From Acidobacteriota bacterium (GTDB lineage Bacteria > Acidobacteriota > Polarisedimenticolia > QHYA01), in contig QHYA01000061.1 of NCBI GenBank assembly GCA_003223995.1, positions 3,050 through 67,049 of the forward strand: a DNA stretch of 64,000 bases, in the 5' to 3' direction. Shown one piece after another: positions 9,838 through 19,347 of the stretch. The notes below the pieces were generated by a model that did not search any database, was not told the DNA's origin, and worked only from the letters and a program-made list of their open reading frames with translations. A program made the position numbers and the translations under genes. How positions within the stretch are numbered: position 1 is the stretch's first letter; each line of letters starts with the position of its first letter.

Positions 9838-12585
9838 CTAGATCTTGTCAATGCCGGCCGGTGCCGCCTCCGGCATGAATGAGCCACGTTTCTCGGCGGC
9901 CAGCAATTCGATGTAGGCAAAGGTCTCGACAGCCTCCTTCTGGAGCCGGTCGAGGGCTTCCGCAGCCAGCGACAAGTCCTCCGCCCGGGCCATCATCTCC
10001 AGATTCCTGGCCGTCTCGGCCATCGGAAGGATTCCCAGCATCCCGGCGCTCCCCTTCAAGCCGTGGGCCTCGCGCTCGAGCTGGCTCGCGTCCGTCGCGG
10101 CGACAGCGGCCCCGATCCGCTCGATCTGACCCTCCGCCCATTCGCGGAAGAGCTCCAGCGCTTCGCGCAGAAGCTTCTCTTCCCCCAGATGGCGCTCGAG
10201 GGCGCCCTCCCAGTCGATGAAGGGCGGCCGCTCCTGCGCCCCGTCGGCGTCCCGGGATCGCCCAGCCGAGCCGGCGCCGGCAGGCTCCGTCCGACAAGCG
10301 ACCGGAGATCCCGCATCTACAGCCGTGCCGGGAGACCCCGCCCCCGAGAGCGGAAGGTACTTCTGGAGGAGAGCGTCCAGATCCGCGGGCTGAAACGGCT
10401 TCGACAGTTGTTCGTTCATTCCGGCGAGAAGGAATCGGCTGCGGTCGCCGGCGAGAACGTGGGCCGTCATCGCGATGACGGGCAGGTCGCGCCACCGCGA
10501 GTCGGATCGGAGCCGTCTCGTAGCCTGGAGCCCATCCATCTCCGGCATTTGCACATCCATCAGCACCAGATCGAACTCCTGGCGCTCGAGCGCCTGCAGT
10601 GCCTGCCGGCCGGTTTCCACGATGACCACCTCGTGTCCGCGGTGCCGCAGCAGCATCTCGGCAACGCGCTGATTGACCGGGCTGTCCTCGGCCACGAGGA
10701 TGCGTCCCCTTCGGGTCGCGCTCCTGCGCGCGCTGTACTGGGTCACGATCCGCTCGGGTCCGCCGAAAACAGCGAGAGACAGCGCTCCGCGGATCACCTG
10801 CTGGAGCTGAGAGGACTTGATCGGCTTGGTCATGTATCCAGCGCAGCCCGCATCTCGGGCCCGCGCCGCGTCTCCGCGGATGCCGAAGCTGCTGAGCATG
10901 AGGACCATGGCGTCGGACATTGCCGGATCCGCCCGTATCTCGCGCGTCGCGGCGAAACCGTCCATTCCGGGCAGCCCCATATCCATCAAGACCACCCGGA
11001 AGGGATCCGAGGTTCGGGCGGCCTCTCTCATCAGCGGCAGGGCGTCCTCACCCGTCGTGACGGATTCCGGCCTGCAGCCCCACGATTGCAGGACCTCCTG
11101 CAGGAACCTGCGGCTGGTCTCGCTGTCGTCCACGACGAGCGCCTTGACGCCCGACAGCTCGACCCCGCAGGGGACCGGCTCGTCCTCCTCCGCCAGCTCC
11201 ATGGGGGCCACGAGAGTGAAAGCGCTCCCCTTCCCCGGCCGGCTTTCCAGCTCGATGCGCCCGTCCATCATGAGGGCAATCTCCCGAACGATCGCCAGAC
11301 CCAGCCCGGTCCCGCCGTATTTCCGCGTCGTGTCGGGCTCGGCCTGAGAGAAGGGCTCGAAGATCCTTTCCTGCTCCTCGCCGCCGATGCCGATTCCGGT
11401 GTCCCTGACCGCGAAGCGAAGCACCGGCTTGCCGTCCCTCGCTCCCTCGGCCGAGACCCGCACGACCACCTCTCCCGCCTCGGTGAACTTCAGGGCGTTG
11501 GAGACGAGGTTGACCAGGACCTGCCTCAGCCTCCCAGGGTCCCCATTCAGGCGGCGGGGCACGCCGGTATCGATCCCGCAAACAAGCTCCAGCCCCTTCC
11601 TGGCCGCCTGCTCGGCAAACTGGTCCACAAGGGAGTCGAGCATGTCCCCCAGGTCGAATTCCGTCTTCTCGAGGCGCATTTTCCCCGCCTCGATCTTCGA
11701 GAAGTCGAGGATGTCGTTGATGAGTTGGAGGAGGACATCGCCGGAGTTCTTGAGCATATCGAGGTACTGGCGCTGCTCGTCGGTCACGTCCGTCTCGAAG
11801 AGAAGGTTCGTGATTCCGATGATGCCGCTCATCGGCGTGCGGATCTCGTGGCTGACACTCGCGGCGAAGCGCTGCTTCACCCTCGCGGCCTCCTCCGCCG
11901 TCAGCTTCGCTTGCTCGAGCCGGTGGTTGGCCTCGATGAGAGCCTGCCGGCCGGCCTCCAGCTCGTACTCGTCGCGCAGGTGATGCCTGCGGCCGCGGTT
12001 GATCTGGATGGCCGTGCCGGCCGAGAGGAGGAACAGCATGGCCACGACGGCGGCGACCCGCACGCCTCCCAACTCGCTCGGCCTGACCAGTATCGCGGCG
12101 GTCAGGCTGAGCGCCAGTGGAACCGAGAAGAGCATGAAAGCGTGGATGCTGGCTTCCAGCGTCGCGGCGGCCATCACCATCAGACCCGCGAGCACGAGCA
12201 CCAGTACCATCTCGTCACGCGTGCCAGCGGTTCGAAGGCCGAATCCGGCGGCGGCGGCCCAGGCGCAGCCGGTCGCCGCGCAGGCCGCGAGGAAGAGCTT
12301 GCGGGCGCTTGCCGGGCGCAAAGCGCCCACGGCGAAGCGTACGCAGACGACGAGCCCCCCACCGGCGACGGCAACGACGAGACAGATGCTGGCCAGAACG
12401 GCAAGTCCCGGCAGCTCCGTCAGCAGCAGCAGCCCCGTCGCGGAGGCGGCCAGGACCTGCATGATGCTCGCGGCGCGGCCCCGCTGCAGGAGCACGGGGA
12501 GAAGGTCGTCCCGAAGCCGGGATGCCAGATCGTCTTCCGGGCCGGCCACCTGAGGTAATTTCCCCTCCACGGCTGTTCGCCGCAC
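9838..12585 (-). CDS. Hybrid sensor histidine kinase with two receivers and an Hpt domain
   Basis: A 915-aa phosphorelay protein. Five to six membrane segments fill residues about 40-195, without an obvious periplasmic sensor domain. Then come a short coiled coil, a HisKA domain with SVSHEIRTPMSG (His about 246), an ATPase domain (NLVSNALKFTEAGE, DTGIGIGGEEQ, GGTGLGLAI), receiver 1 (VVDDSE, Asp about 535), receiver 2 (VAEDS, Asp about 677) and a C-terminal Hpt domain (AHGLKGSAG, His about 841). All phosphorelay residues look intact. The start is a GTG at 12585; a GTG further in is possible. No separate response regulator is adjacent, so the output partner is elsewhere. Confidence 0.92.
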   Translation of the reverse strand: MRRTAVEGKLPQVAGPEDDLASRLRDDLLPVLLQRGRAASIMQVLAASATGLLLLTELPGLAVLASICLVVAVAGGGLVVCVRFAVGALRPASARKLFLAACAATGCAWAAAAGFGLRTAGTRDEMVLVLVLAGLMVMAAATLEASIHAFMLFSVPLALSLTAAILVRPSELGGVRVAAVVAMLFLLSAGTAIQINRGRRHHLRDEYELEAGRQALIEANHRLEQAKLTAEEAARVKQRFAASVSHEIRTPMSGIIGITNLLFETDVTDEQRQYLDMLKNSGDVLLQLINDILDFSKIEAGKMRLEKTEFDLGDMLDSLVDQFAEQAARKGLELVCGIDTGVPRRLNGDPGRLRQVLVNLVSNALKFTEAGEVVVRVSAEGARDGKPVLRFAVRDTGIGIGGEEQERIFEPFSQAEPDTTRKYGGTGLGLAIVREIALMMDGRIELESRPGKGSAFTLVAPMELAEEDEPVPCGVELSGVKALVVDDSETSRRFLQEVLQSWGCRPESVTTGEDALPLMREAARTSDPFRVVLMDMGLPGMDGFAATREIRADPAMSDAMVLMLSSFGIRGDAARARDAGCAGYMTKPIKSSQLQQVIRGALSLAVFGGPERIVTQYSARRSATRRGRILVAEDSPVNQRVAEMLLRHRGHEVVIVETGRQALQALERQEFDLVLMDVQMPEMDGLQATRRLRSDSRWRDLPVIAMTAHVLAGDRSRFLLAGMNEQLSKPFQPADLDALLQKYLPLSGAGSPGTAVDAGSPVACRTEPAGAGSAGRSRDADGAQERPPFIDWEGALERHLGEEKLLREALELFREWAEGQIERIGAAVAATDASQLEREAHGLKGSAGMLGILPMAETARNLEMMARAEDLSLAAEALDRLQKEAVETFAYIELLAAEKRGSFMPEAAPAGIDKI

Positions 12586-12736
12586 AGGCCCGTGCAGCTT
12601 CTCCGGGCTGCTAGGTCAAGCTTGTGGCCTCTCCGAGCGGAGCTGCCTGGTGCAAACATGGGGCGCATCCCAGGGGTTGTCCAGCAACTGCCGGGGCCAC
12701 TCTCCAGCGAAATAGGCTCCCAGAACCGGTTTCCCC

Positions 12737-12764
12737 TTGACCCGGCGGGGTTTCGCCGTAGAGT
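12737..12764 (+). promoter_or_regulatory. Candidate promoter upstream of the 12789 gene
   Basis: TTGACC (12737-12742) and TAGAGT (12759-12764) are separated by 16 bases, giving a predicted start near 12771. The spacer is itself a short inverted repeat (CGGCG, six bases, CGCCG), which could be an operator or chance. Confidence 0.4.
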
Positions 12765-12788
12765 CAAGAGGACACAGCGGGGGGCTGC

Positions 12789-13208
12789 GTGACCAGGGAC
12801 GCAAAGACTCTCGGCGGGCTCATCGAGGAATGCGCTAGACGGACTGGAGCACCGAGGTCCGTCGTCGAGATGGTCCGACTGCTTTTCTCCATGAAGGGGG
12901 TCTCCCTCGAGGCGGACCCGGAGCCCTACATGGCCGACCTCGAAGAGTTCTTCCCGGCCGGCGTCAGGTTCTACGTCGAAGAATCGTTCCACCGAAAGGA
13001 AGACCGAGCAGGGTCTCCCGAGACATTCTCGCCTGGCTCCTTGCAGCCGCTCCCCCTTCCCGGGGTGTTAGAGAGCCGGCTGGAGAGGCTCAGGATTCGG
13101 GCGGCCAGGATAATGACCCCGCCGCCTCGCCGGCCTTTCAAGGCCCGCGCACGTGTCCCCGGACTCGGAGAAGTCATCCTCGTCCCCGGCCCAGAAGATC
13201 TTCAATAG
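12789..13208 (+). CDS. Small hypothetical protein
   Basis: A 139-aa protein that I do not recognise. It starts with GTG, with GGGG close upstream. The N-terminal 70 residues are a plausible globular domain (GGLIEECARRTGAPRSVVEM, LLFSMKGVSLEADPEPYMAD). The rest is rich in Pro, Arg and Gly and ends in ARVPGLGEVILVPGPEDLQ. No signal peptide or membrane span is seen. It is divergent from the histidine kinase gene and convergent with the TPR gene at 13256. Codon bias looks like its neighbours, which supports it being real. Confidence 0.5.
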   Translation: MTRDAKTLGGLIEECARRTGAPRSVVEMVRLLFSMKGVSLEADPEPYMADLEEFFPAGVRFYVEESFHRKEDRAGSPETFSPGSLQPLPLPGVLESRLERLRIRAARIMTPPPRRPFKARARVPGLGEVILVPGPEDLQ

Positions 13209-13255
13209 CGGTCGGCCCTTCCGATTCATCTCCCGGAAGGCGGCTCGGCGGAGCT

Positions 13256-13942
13256 CTAGCTGCCGGCGAGCGCGCCGTGCCCGGCCTTCATCCGGCCGAC
13301 TCGATCCTCGAACTCCTTGAGGTGCTCGAAAGAAGGGTTGAGGGCGCGCAGTTGTCCCAGGGACTGCTCTGCGGAGGCAGCGTCGCCCAGCTCGAGCGCG
13401 GCGACCACTGAATAGGCGGCTGCGGGCCAGAATTTCGGGTCGTGCCGCATCGCCTCACGGCACTTCTCCAGAGCTTCCTTCGGCTGCCGGAGGTTCAGCA
13501 GGCAAAGCCCCAGCGAGGTCCAGGCCTCGGCATCGTGCGGGTTCACTTCGACCGCTTGCTGGTAGTACTGCCTGGACTGCTCGTACTTGCCGGCGCTCGT
13601 GTAAAGCTCTCCGAGCTGCATCAGCGCCGCGAAGTTCTTCGGGTCCTTGGCAATGGCCTCCTTGAGCCGGCTGATCTCCTGGAGCACCTTGCCCATCGCA
13701 GCCATCCCCGCCGGGCCTGCAGCCATGCCCGGATCCATGCCGCCCGTCGATGGGGCCGGGCCGGGAGATCCCTCCCCTTCCGGCAGACTTCCCGGAGTCC
13801 CTGCGAGGCTCCCCGCGATCGATGGGCTTGCGGGAGGAACCGCCAGCACGCCCGGCTTGAAGAAGACGAAACCGAGCAGCAACCCCGTCACCAGCCCGAA
13901 GACGATCCCTCCCAGCAGGAAAGCTCCCTGTTCCCGGTTCAA
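13256..13942 (-). CDS. Membrane-anchored TPR protein of the cytochrome operon
   Basis: About 228 aa. An N-terminal membrane span (FLLGGIVFGLVTGLLLGFVFF) leads into a Pro/Gly/Ser linker and then three or four TPR units (LMQLGELYTSAGKYEQSRQY, AWTSLGLCLLNLRQPKEALE). I chose the TTG at 13942 because GGGAG lies five bases upstream and it puts the membrane span at the N-terminus; the frame is open to 14095, overlapping the upstream gene. It is third in a minus-strand unit after the multiheme cytochrome and the FG-GAP lipoprotein. A role as an assembly or scaffold factor for those proteins is inference. Confidence 0.7.
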   Translation of the reverse strand: MNREQGAFLLGGIVFGLVTGLLLGFVFFKPGVLAVPPASPSIAGSLAGTPGSLPEGEGSPGPAPSTGGMDPGMAAGPAGMAAMGKVLQEISRLKEAIAKDPKNFAALMQLGELYTSAGKYEQSRQYYQQAVEVNPHDAEAWTSLGLCLLNLRQPKEALEKCREAMRHDPKFWPAAAYSVVAALELGDAASAEQSLGQLRALNPSFEHLKEFEDRVGRMKAGHGALAGS

Positions 13943-14069
13943 TCGGTCTCCCGCCAGACAGGCCGTCCGATCCGCAGCCACCGTGTACCGCTCACACAGA
14001 AAACCACCTTCACGGGCGATGCCCGATCCGAGAGAAAACGCAGCAATTCGAAGATCGCGCGAGGCGAGT

Positions 14070-15809
14070 CTATCGACTGGCCCGGAGAGCGTCAACCGAA
14101 CGAAAGGTCTCGTCTCCTTCGACGATGGCGATCGCGCGACGGGCGGGAAGGTCGTGGAAGGCCTGCTTGAGGCCCGAGGGCCAGGTGACCTCCAATGAAT
14201 CCGCCTTGTCAGCGGAGTAGAGTCCGAAGGTGACGGCCTTCTCGCTCTGGGAGCAATATGAGGACGCTCCCCTGAGGTCGCGCCGGAGCGTCCGGCCTCT
14301 CACGGTCAGAACCAGCTCGGCGCCGAAGGCATCGCGGGCGCTCTTCCTGCCTTCCAGCATCACCCGGAGCCAGGAGGAAGCATTTCCGCCGTCGTTGCGC
14401 AGCAGGTAGGCGGGACCCCCATTCGTGGTCAAGAGGATGTCCATGTCACCGTCGCCGTCGTAGTCCCCGGCGGCGGCGCCTCGGGCGACGATCAGTCTCT
14501 GGAACGGAGTTCCCGCGCGGGGCGAGGTTTCCTCGAACCTGCCTCCGCTGAGGTTGCGGAAGAGGTGCGGCTTCTCCGCGTAGGTGACATCCTTTTGCAC
14601 GGCATTGATGTCCGGCTCGACATGGCCGTTCGCAACGAAGATGTCGGGCAGTCCGTCGAGGTCGTAGTCGAAGAAGAACGTGCCGAAAGCGAGCGTCAGC
14701 AGGCTGGGGGGGCCGATGCCGGCCGAGGCGGCGTCGTCCACATACAGGTTCCCCCCCTCGTTGTGGTAGAGGGCGACCATCTCGTTGGAGAAGTTTCCGA
14801 TGACCAGCGACTCCCGGCCGGATAAGTCGTAGTCCGCAGCGTCGATCCCCATGGCGCCCCTCGCCACGCCGGCCTCCGAGAAGGCGATCCCGACCTCGCG
14901 GCCGATCTCCCGGAACGTCCCGTCGCCGTTGTTTCTGTAGAGGTAGTTGGGCTGCGTGTCGTTGGCCACGGCGATGTCGGGCAACCCGTCGCCGTCGTGA
15001 TCGAAGACGACCACCCCCAGGGACTTCCCGCTCTCGTTGTATATCCCCGCCTTCTTGGAGACATCCTCGAAGGTCCCGTCGCCCCGGTTCCTGAACAACC
15101 GGTTCGTCGCGCCATGGTAGGACTCGGGGGTGCAGTAAGACTTGTGGGTGCCGTCGAGCGTGCAGAACAGGTCCGTCTCGGAAGTCCAGGCGACGTAGTT
15201 GCAAACGAACAGATCCAGAAAGCCGTCGCGATCGTAGTCGAGAAACGTCGCGCTGGAACCGAACGCGGGATCGGATACGCCCGCCCGGGCGGTGACGTCC
15301 TCGAACGTGCCGTCTCCTCTGTTGCGGAAGAGGTGATCCAGCCCGAGAGCGTTCAGGAAGATGTCGGGATGGCCATCGTTGTCGTAATCACCCACCGCGA
15401 CGCCCAGACCGTACGACTCCACGGCGAGATGGGCCTTCGCGGTGACGTTTTCGAATGTCCCGTCGCCCCGGTTGCGGTAGAGAGCAGGCAGGGTGGGTCC
15501 GGACCTCTTTCGCCGCGCCAAGGGGCATGAGTTGACGAGGAAGATGTCCAGCCGCCCGTCGCCGTCGTAGTCGAGGAAGGCGCAGCCGGCCCCCATCGTT
15601 TCCGGAAGGTATTTCTTTCCGAACGCTCCTGTCTCGTGCTCGAAAGCGATGCCCGCCTCACGAGTCACATCGGCGAAGGTCACGACCGGAGCTGGAGCCG
15701 TCTCCGCCGCCTTCGAGCCGCTGGCCGGCTTGCCAGCCGAGCAGGCAGCGCCGAGAAGGACAAGGGAAACGCAGCAGAGACCTGCAGTGGCTCTAGCGTG
15801 ACCGCTCAC
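14070..15809 (-). CDS. CRTAC1/ASPIC-UnbV family FG-GAP repeat lipoprotein
   Basis: A 579-aa exported protein. The signal peptide ends in a lipobox-like LLGAACS, so it is probably a lipoprotein. The body holds repeated FG-GAP/VCBS blades with calcium-binding-type loops: FLDYDGDGRLDIFLVN, VGDYDNDGHPDIFLN, FDHDGDGLPDIAVAN and DYDGDGDMDILLT. These alternate with RNRGDGTFEDVT, a signature of CRTAC1-like proteins. The end matches the ASPIC/UnbV domain (RGASSYCSQSEKAVTFGL, VTWPSGLKQAF). It overlaps the cytochrome gene by ATGA, so the two are translationally coupled. Such pairs are frequent in Acidobacteriota-type genomes; the function is unresolved. Confidence 0.88.
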   Translation of the reverse strand: MSGHARATAGLCCVSLVLLGAACSAGKPASGSKAAETAPAPVVTFADVTREAGIAFEHETGAFGKKYLPETMGAGCAFLDYDGDGRLDIFLVNSCPLARRKRSGPTLPALYRNRGDGTFENVTAKAHLAVESYGLGVAVGDYDNDGHPDIFLNALGLDHLFRNRGDGTFEDVTARAGVSDPAFGSSATFLDYDRDGFLDLFVCNYVAWTSETDLFCTLDGTHKSYCTPESYHGATNRLFRNRGDGTFEDVSKKAGIYNESGKSLGVVVFDHDGDGLPDIAVANDTQPNYLYRNNGDGTFREIGREVGIAFSEAGVARGAMGIDAADYDLSGRESLVIGNFSNEMVALYHNEGGNLYVDDAASAGIGPPSLLTLAFGTFFFDYDLDGLPDIFVANGHVEPDINAVQKDVTYAEKPHLFRNLSGGRFEETSPRAGTPFQRLIVARGAAAGDYDGDGDMDILLTTNGGPAYLLRNDGGNASSWLRVMLEGRKSARDAFGAELVLTVRGRTLRRDLRGASSYCSQSEKAVTFGLYSADKADSLEVTWPSGLKQAFHDLPARRAIAIVEGDETFRSVDALRASR

Positions 15810-18800
15810 CGGGAGGTATCCGCTCCTTTCGGTGTGGGAATCGCCGTCGGAGCGATTGGCGCAGTGGTCGCGGGGCCGATCCTTGCGGAAACCGGCGGGG
15901 CAGGATTCGCGGCCGCACGAGTTTCCCGCGCGGGGGCCGTCGCCTGCGGACGCCCCTGATTGACGCCGCTCGCCGCAGCAAGGTTCAGCGGCGTCCAGGT
16001 CGAGTCGTGCTCGTGGATGGCCTGGCGCTCACGGTTGTCGTCCGGGTTCAGGAGGCGGAACGCTCCCGTCAGGAACTGGGAGCTCTCATCCGCCTTGAAG
16101 CGCGCATAGAGCTGCTCGTGGGTTTTCGCCATCGCTTCGTCGTGCAGCCCACGGTAGCAGAGCATGAGATTGTAGTGCGCCGTCAGGTCCTCGGCATCCA
16201 CTGCGAGGGTCCGCTTGAAGGCCTCGACCGCGTCGCCGAACTGCCTCTTGAGGAACAGGATCCTCCCGATGGCGTTCAGAACGACCCGATCGCGCGGAAA
16301 GGCAGCCGCGGCCTTCCGCAGCTCTCCGAGGGCCTCGTCATAGCGGCCAAACGAGCGCAGGGCGACGCCGCGGAAGTAGTGGGCCTTCGGCAGGGCCGGA
16401 TCGACCTTCAGCGCCCGGTCCAGGTGCTCCAGCGCCCGGGAGTGGTCCCCCTCCTCGACGGCGACCCGGGCCCTGTTCACCCATCCATCGGCGTATCCCG
16501 GCTCCAGCTCGGCCACTTTCGTGAAGGCGTCATCAGCTCCCTTGAAGTCCTTCTGGAGGAGAAGACCGATGCCGTAGTCGTTCCACCGTTCCCGGTCCTT
16601 CGCGTTCGGGGCGGGAGGCAAGGGGTTCGGCCCGACCTTCACCAACTTGGTGTCCTCGGCGACAACGATCGTGGGCAGGTCAGGAATTCCCTTGATGCTG
16701 CCAGAGACATCCGAGGTGTCGCCTGTGAACACCCAGCGCCCGTCATCATAGTCGGCAGACAGAGCGGGCTGCGGCTGGGACGGATCCCGCATCCCCGCGA
16801 AGGAGAACCTCGTGTAGAACCAACTGAACTTCCGGTAGTTCATCCGGGCAGTGAGCTTCACGGGACCCGCAACATCCCGCGGCAGGCGCAGGCGGAAGTG
16901 CGCCGTGTCGGCCGCCCCCGGGGGGATGAGACGGACGTAGGCGATCGCTCGCGCTGCCCAGGCGTTTCTCTTGTTGATCCGGTTGCCGTGCTCGTCGAGC
17001 AGCAGGGACTTGTAGAAGTGAGCGCCCGGATCGACAGGCCCCTTCCCCTCATCGGCGATCCAGCCGCTCCAGTAGAGGACCCGCCCGGCAGCGTCCTCGG
17101 CCTTCAACTCGAGCCAGACGTCGAAGGCGTCTACGGTCCCTCCGGGGAAGAAGTGTCCGATCTTCCGGGTCCTCGCAACGACGTCCACCCGGACCGTGGA
17201 GCCGGCTCGGGCCGCTGCTTCGGCCCTCTCGATGGGGGCGATGATCTCGCGGGGCGCGGCGGCCGGGGCGGCCCCCATGCCTCCTCCGAACCCTCCCTCC
17301 TCCGGGAACATCGACTGGGCGGCAGGGGGCGTTTCCGTCGTGGATCGGGCTGCCGGCCCCCCCCGCGACTTCCGGGATGGATTCGAGACGGGGGCCGATA
17401 TCTCCGGCTCCTCCGACACCGCGAAGATGTCGAGGGTGAGGATGCCGTTCTGGAGGAAGTTCTTCACCGTCTCGAACTGGACCTTGTCCCCGTTCGCAAG
17501 CGGCAGGGCCGTGTTGGCGGCGGGGAAGCGATGGCTGTGAACGAATCCGTTGATGTTCGCCATGTCGTTCGACTTCACGAGGGGCATGTGGCAGGAGCCG
17601 CACTTCTTGGGGCCGTCGGGAGGATAGTAGAAAGCGCGCGCTCCCTGGCCCGAAACGCCGCTCTGCTGCCAGGCATCATAGTCGTTGAACCCGCGGAACC
17701 AGCGGTAGTGGTTGACCGGAACATCGAGATGGACTTTGTGACAGGAGGAGCAGAACTCCGGCGTGGAACTGCGATGGAAGGGCTTCAGCATCGTCTGCTT
17801 GTGCGGCGCAGGGTCGAGGCGGACCATGAAGTCGTGAAGGTGTCGCAGGTAGGGGTTCTCGCTCGCCACGAGCCGGTGCATCTCCGGATACTCCAGCGTG
17901 AAGCCCCCCTGCCCCATGGTGTCGGAGACATGAACGATGGAGTGGCAGACGAGGCATGCGATCCCGGCCTGGGCCTGAGGCGTGTGGATCTGCTGCTTGA
18001 TCGGCGTGTCCATCCGGCCTGTCAAGAGGACCGCCATGTCGTGGCAGCCGCCGCACCACTTGGAGGGCTTGGTGCCGATGACGTCCTGCATGTATTCGAC
18101 AGACTTGCGGTACCACTGGTTGTTGAAGGAGGAGAAGTGGTGGGCCGAGGACTCCCACTGGGCCGTGATGTCGGGATGGCATCCTTTGTTCCCGCAGGCC
18201 TTCGACTCCAGGAAAAAATCGGAGGGGATGAGCTTGCCGGAAGCGGTCTTGTTGGACGACGGAAAATAAGGACTGTCCCTGCCCCCTCCCTCCTCATTAG
18301 GGGTCAACGGCGGCAGGGACGGATTCGTGATGGTCGAAACATGGACGGGGCGGAGCCACTCGTGGCCGCGCACCGCAAGCGGGAACAGCATGACGACGCC
18401 AACGAGGGCGGCGACCGTGCGGGGGCGATGAGTGCCTCCCGCGCCCCAGGAGACACGCGAGGCAAGGACGGCAAGGCTGGCGAGAAAAGCGACGGCCCCC
18501 GCCTCGTGCACCCGCAGCTTCCACAGGTGCGGGGAGGCCGTGCCGACCTTGATGAGCCAGATCCCCGTCGTTCCCATGACAATCGAGGCGACCACGAAGA
18601 TGGCGGTGGTGAAGGGGTGGGGGTGGGCCTCGCCTGCCGGGTCTCGCTCGCCCTCGCCCACCTTCCCTTGCAGCCACCGGATCGCGATGAGCAGCAGCGC
18701 TCCGACCAGCAGCACGCCCAGCACGACATGTGCGACCACGTTCGCGTGGTAGAAGATGGTTGGGCTGTCGAATGCGGCGAGATAGGAGGCGTTGAGGGCT

Positions 18801-18880
18801 ATGAAGGCCACAAGCCCCGCGAAGAGAATCCGTCTCCCCATCCCCTCTCCGCTTGTGGAAGGATGTCCGGTAGAGTTCAT
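15806..18880 (-). CDS. Membrane-bound multiheme c-type cytochrome with C-terminal TPR
   Basis: A 1024-aa protein. About five membrane segments occupy residues 15-175. Heme motifs follow: one CX4CH (CGNKGCH, about residue 228) and four CXXCH (CGGCH, CLVCH, CSSCH, CGSCH) up to about residue 430. Scattered extra His residues could serve as distal ligands. A beta-rich region follows (RKIGHFFPGGTVDAFDVWLE), then TPR units near the C-terminus (GYADGWVNRARVAVEEGDHS, PKAHYFRGVALRSFGRYDEA). This suggests a periplasmic electron carrier anchored in the inner membrane with a protein-docking tail. It is first in the operon and overlaps the next gene by four bases. Electron partner unknown. Confidence 0.9.
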   Translation of the reverse strand: MNSTGHPSTSGEGMGRRILFAGLVAFIALNASYLAAFDSPTIFYHANVVAHVVLGVLLVGALLLIAIRWLQGKVGEGERDPAGEAHPHPFTTAIFVVASIVMGTTGIWLIKVGTASPHLWKLRVHEAGAVAFLASLAVLASRVSWGAGGTHRPRTVAALVGVVMLFPLAVRGHEWLRPVHVSTITNPSLPPLTPNEEGGGRDSPYFPSSNKTASGKLIPSDFFLESKACGNKGCHPDITAQWESSAHHFSSFNNQWYRKSVEYMQDVIGTKPSKWCGGCHDMAVLLTGRMDTPIKQQIHTPQAQAGIACLVCHSIVHVSDTMGQGGFTLEYPEMHRLVASENPYLRHLHDFMVRLDPAPHKQTMLKPFHRSSTPEFCSSCHKVHLDVPVNHYRWFRGFNDYDAWQQSGVSGQGARAFYYPPDGPKKCGSCHMPLVKSNDMANINGFVHSHRFPAANTALPLANGDKVQFETVKNFLQNGILTLDIFAVSEEPEISAPVSNPSRKSRGGPAARSTTETPPAAQSMFPEEGGFGGGMGAAPAAAPREIIAPIERAEAAARAGSTVRVDVVARTRKIGHFFPGGTVDAFDVWLELKAEDAAGRVLYWSGWIADEGKGPVDPGAHFYKSLLLDEHGNRINKRNAWAARAIAYVRLIPPGAADTAHFRLRLPRDVAGPVKLTARMNYRKFSWFYTRFSFAGMRDPSQPQPALSADYDDGRWVFTGDTSDVSGSIKGIPDLPTIVVAEDTKLVKVGPNPLPPAPNAKDRERWNDYGIGLLLQKDFKGADDAFTKVAELEPGYADGWVNRARVAVEEGDHSRALEHLDRALKVDPALPKAHYFRGVALRSFGRYDEALGELRKAAAAFPRDRVVLNAIGRILFLKRQFGDAVEAFKRTLAVDAEDLTAHYNLMLCYRGLHDEAMAKTHEQLYARFKADESSQFLTGAFRLLNPDDNRERQAIHEHDSTWTPLNLAAASGVNQGRPQATAPARETRAAANPAPPVSARIGPATTAPIAPTAIPTPKGADTSR

Positions 18881-19347
18881 TGGAACCTGTGAAGTTACCC
18901 CGCCCGGGGGCCGAAATCAATCCGCCCGAGATCCCGCGGATTCCGCGTCATCCATGCATCCGACGCACACCCTTTCCATGCTCCCTGGGGAGACCTCGCC
19001 GCGAGGAACTCCACGCCCTTGCGCACTCGTCGACTGCCAGCGAAGCGATCTGCCATACTCGTGCCAGCCGACGGCGAGGCGCAAACCCTCGCCTCGCCCT
19101 CGCAATGAACCGTCTCAAATGAGGAGGCGCCATCACTTGTTCTCGACCGAACTTCTCCTTGCGGTCGCCCTCGGGCGGAACGAATTCACTCCCTGAGCCC
19201 CCGCTAACCGGGAAATCCTATGAGGCCCGCTTGATTTGTATGATTGGGGGGCTTCGAAGCCCTCGGCCCTGCTCGCCGAGAGGCTCGTCATGGGCATCCT
19301 CGAGCTGGTCTCGCACCCGTGCTGATGATTCCTGAAAGGCAAGATCG
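18881..19347. other. 467-base divergent intergenic region
   Basis: This lies between the start of the minus-strand cytochrome operon and the plus-strand outer-membrane gene. It must hold both promoters. I see no convincing gene, tRNA or terminator; the short open frames here lack ribosome sites and family resemblance. The part near 19200-19250 is AT-richer than its surroundings. Confidence 0.5.

Noticed and set aside
10063..12558. Long plus-strand open frame of 831 codons
   Set aside because: It is exactly antisense to the histidine kinase gene, with His/Arg/Gly-rich sequence and no family motif. GC-rich codon bias keeps this opposite frame open.
12789..13208. Response regulator or partner for the histidine kinase
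   Set aside because: The small protein has no receiver or DNA-binding motif. It is only a neighbour.
16007..18892. Plus-strand open frame of 961 codons
   Set aside because: Antisense to the multiheme cytochrome gene, which has clear heme motifs and membrane spans. The plus frame has none.
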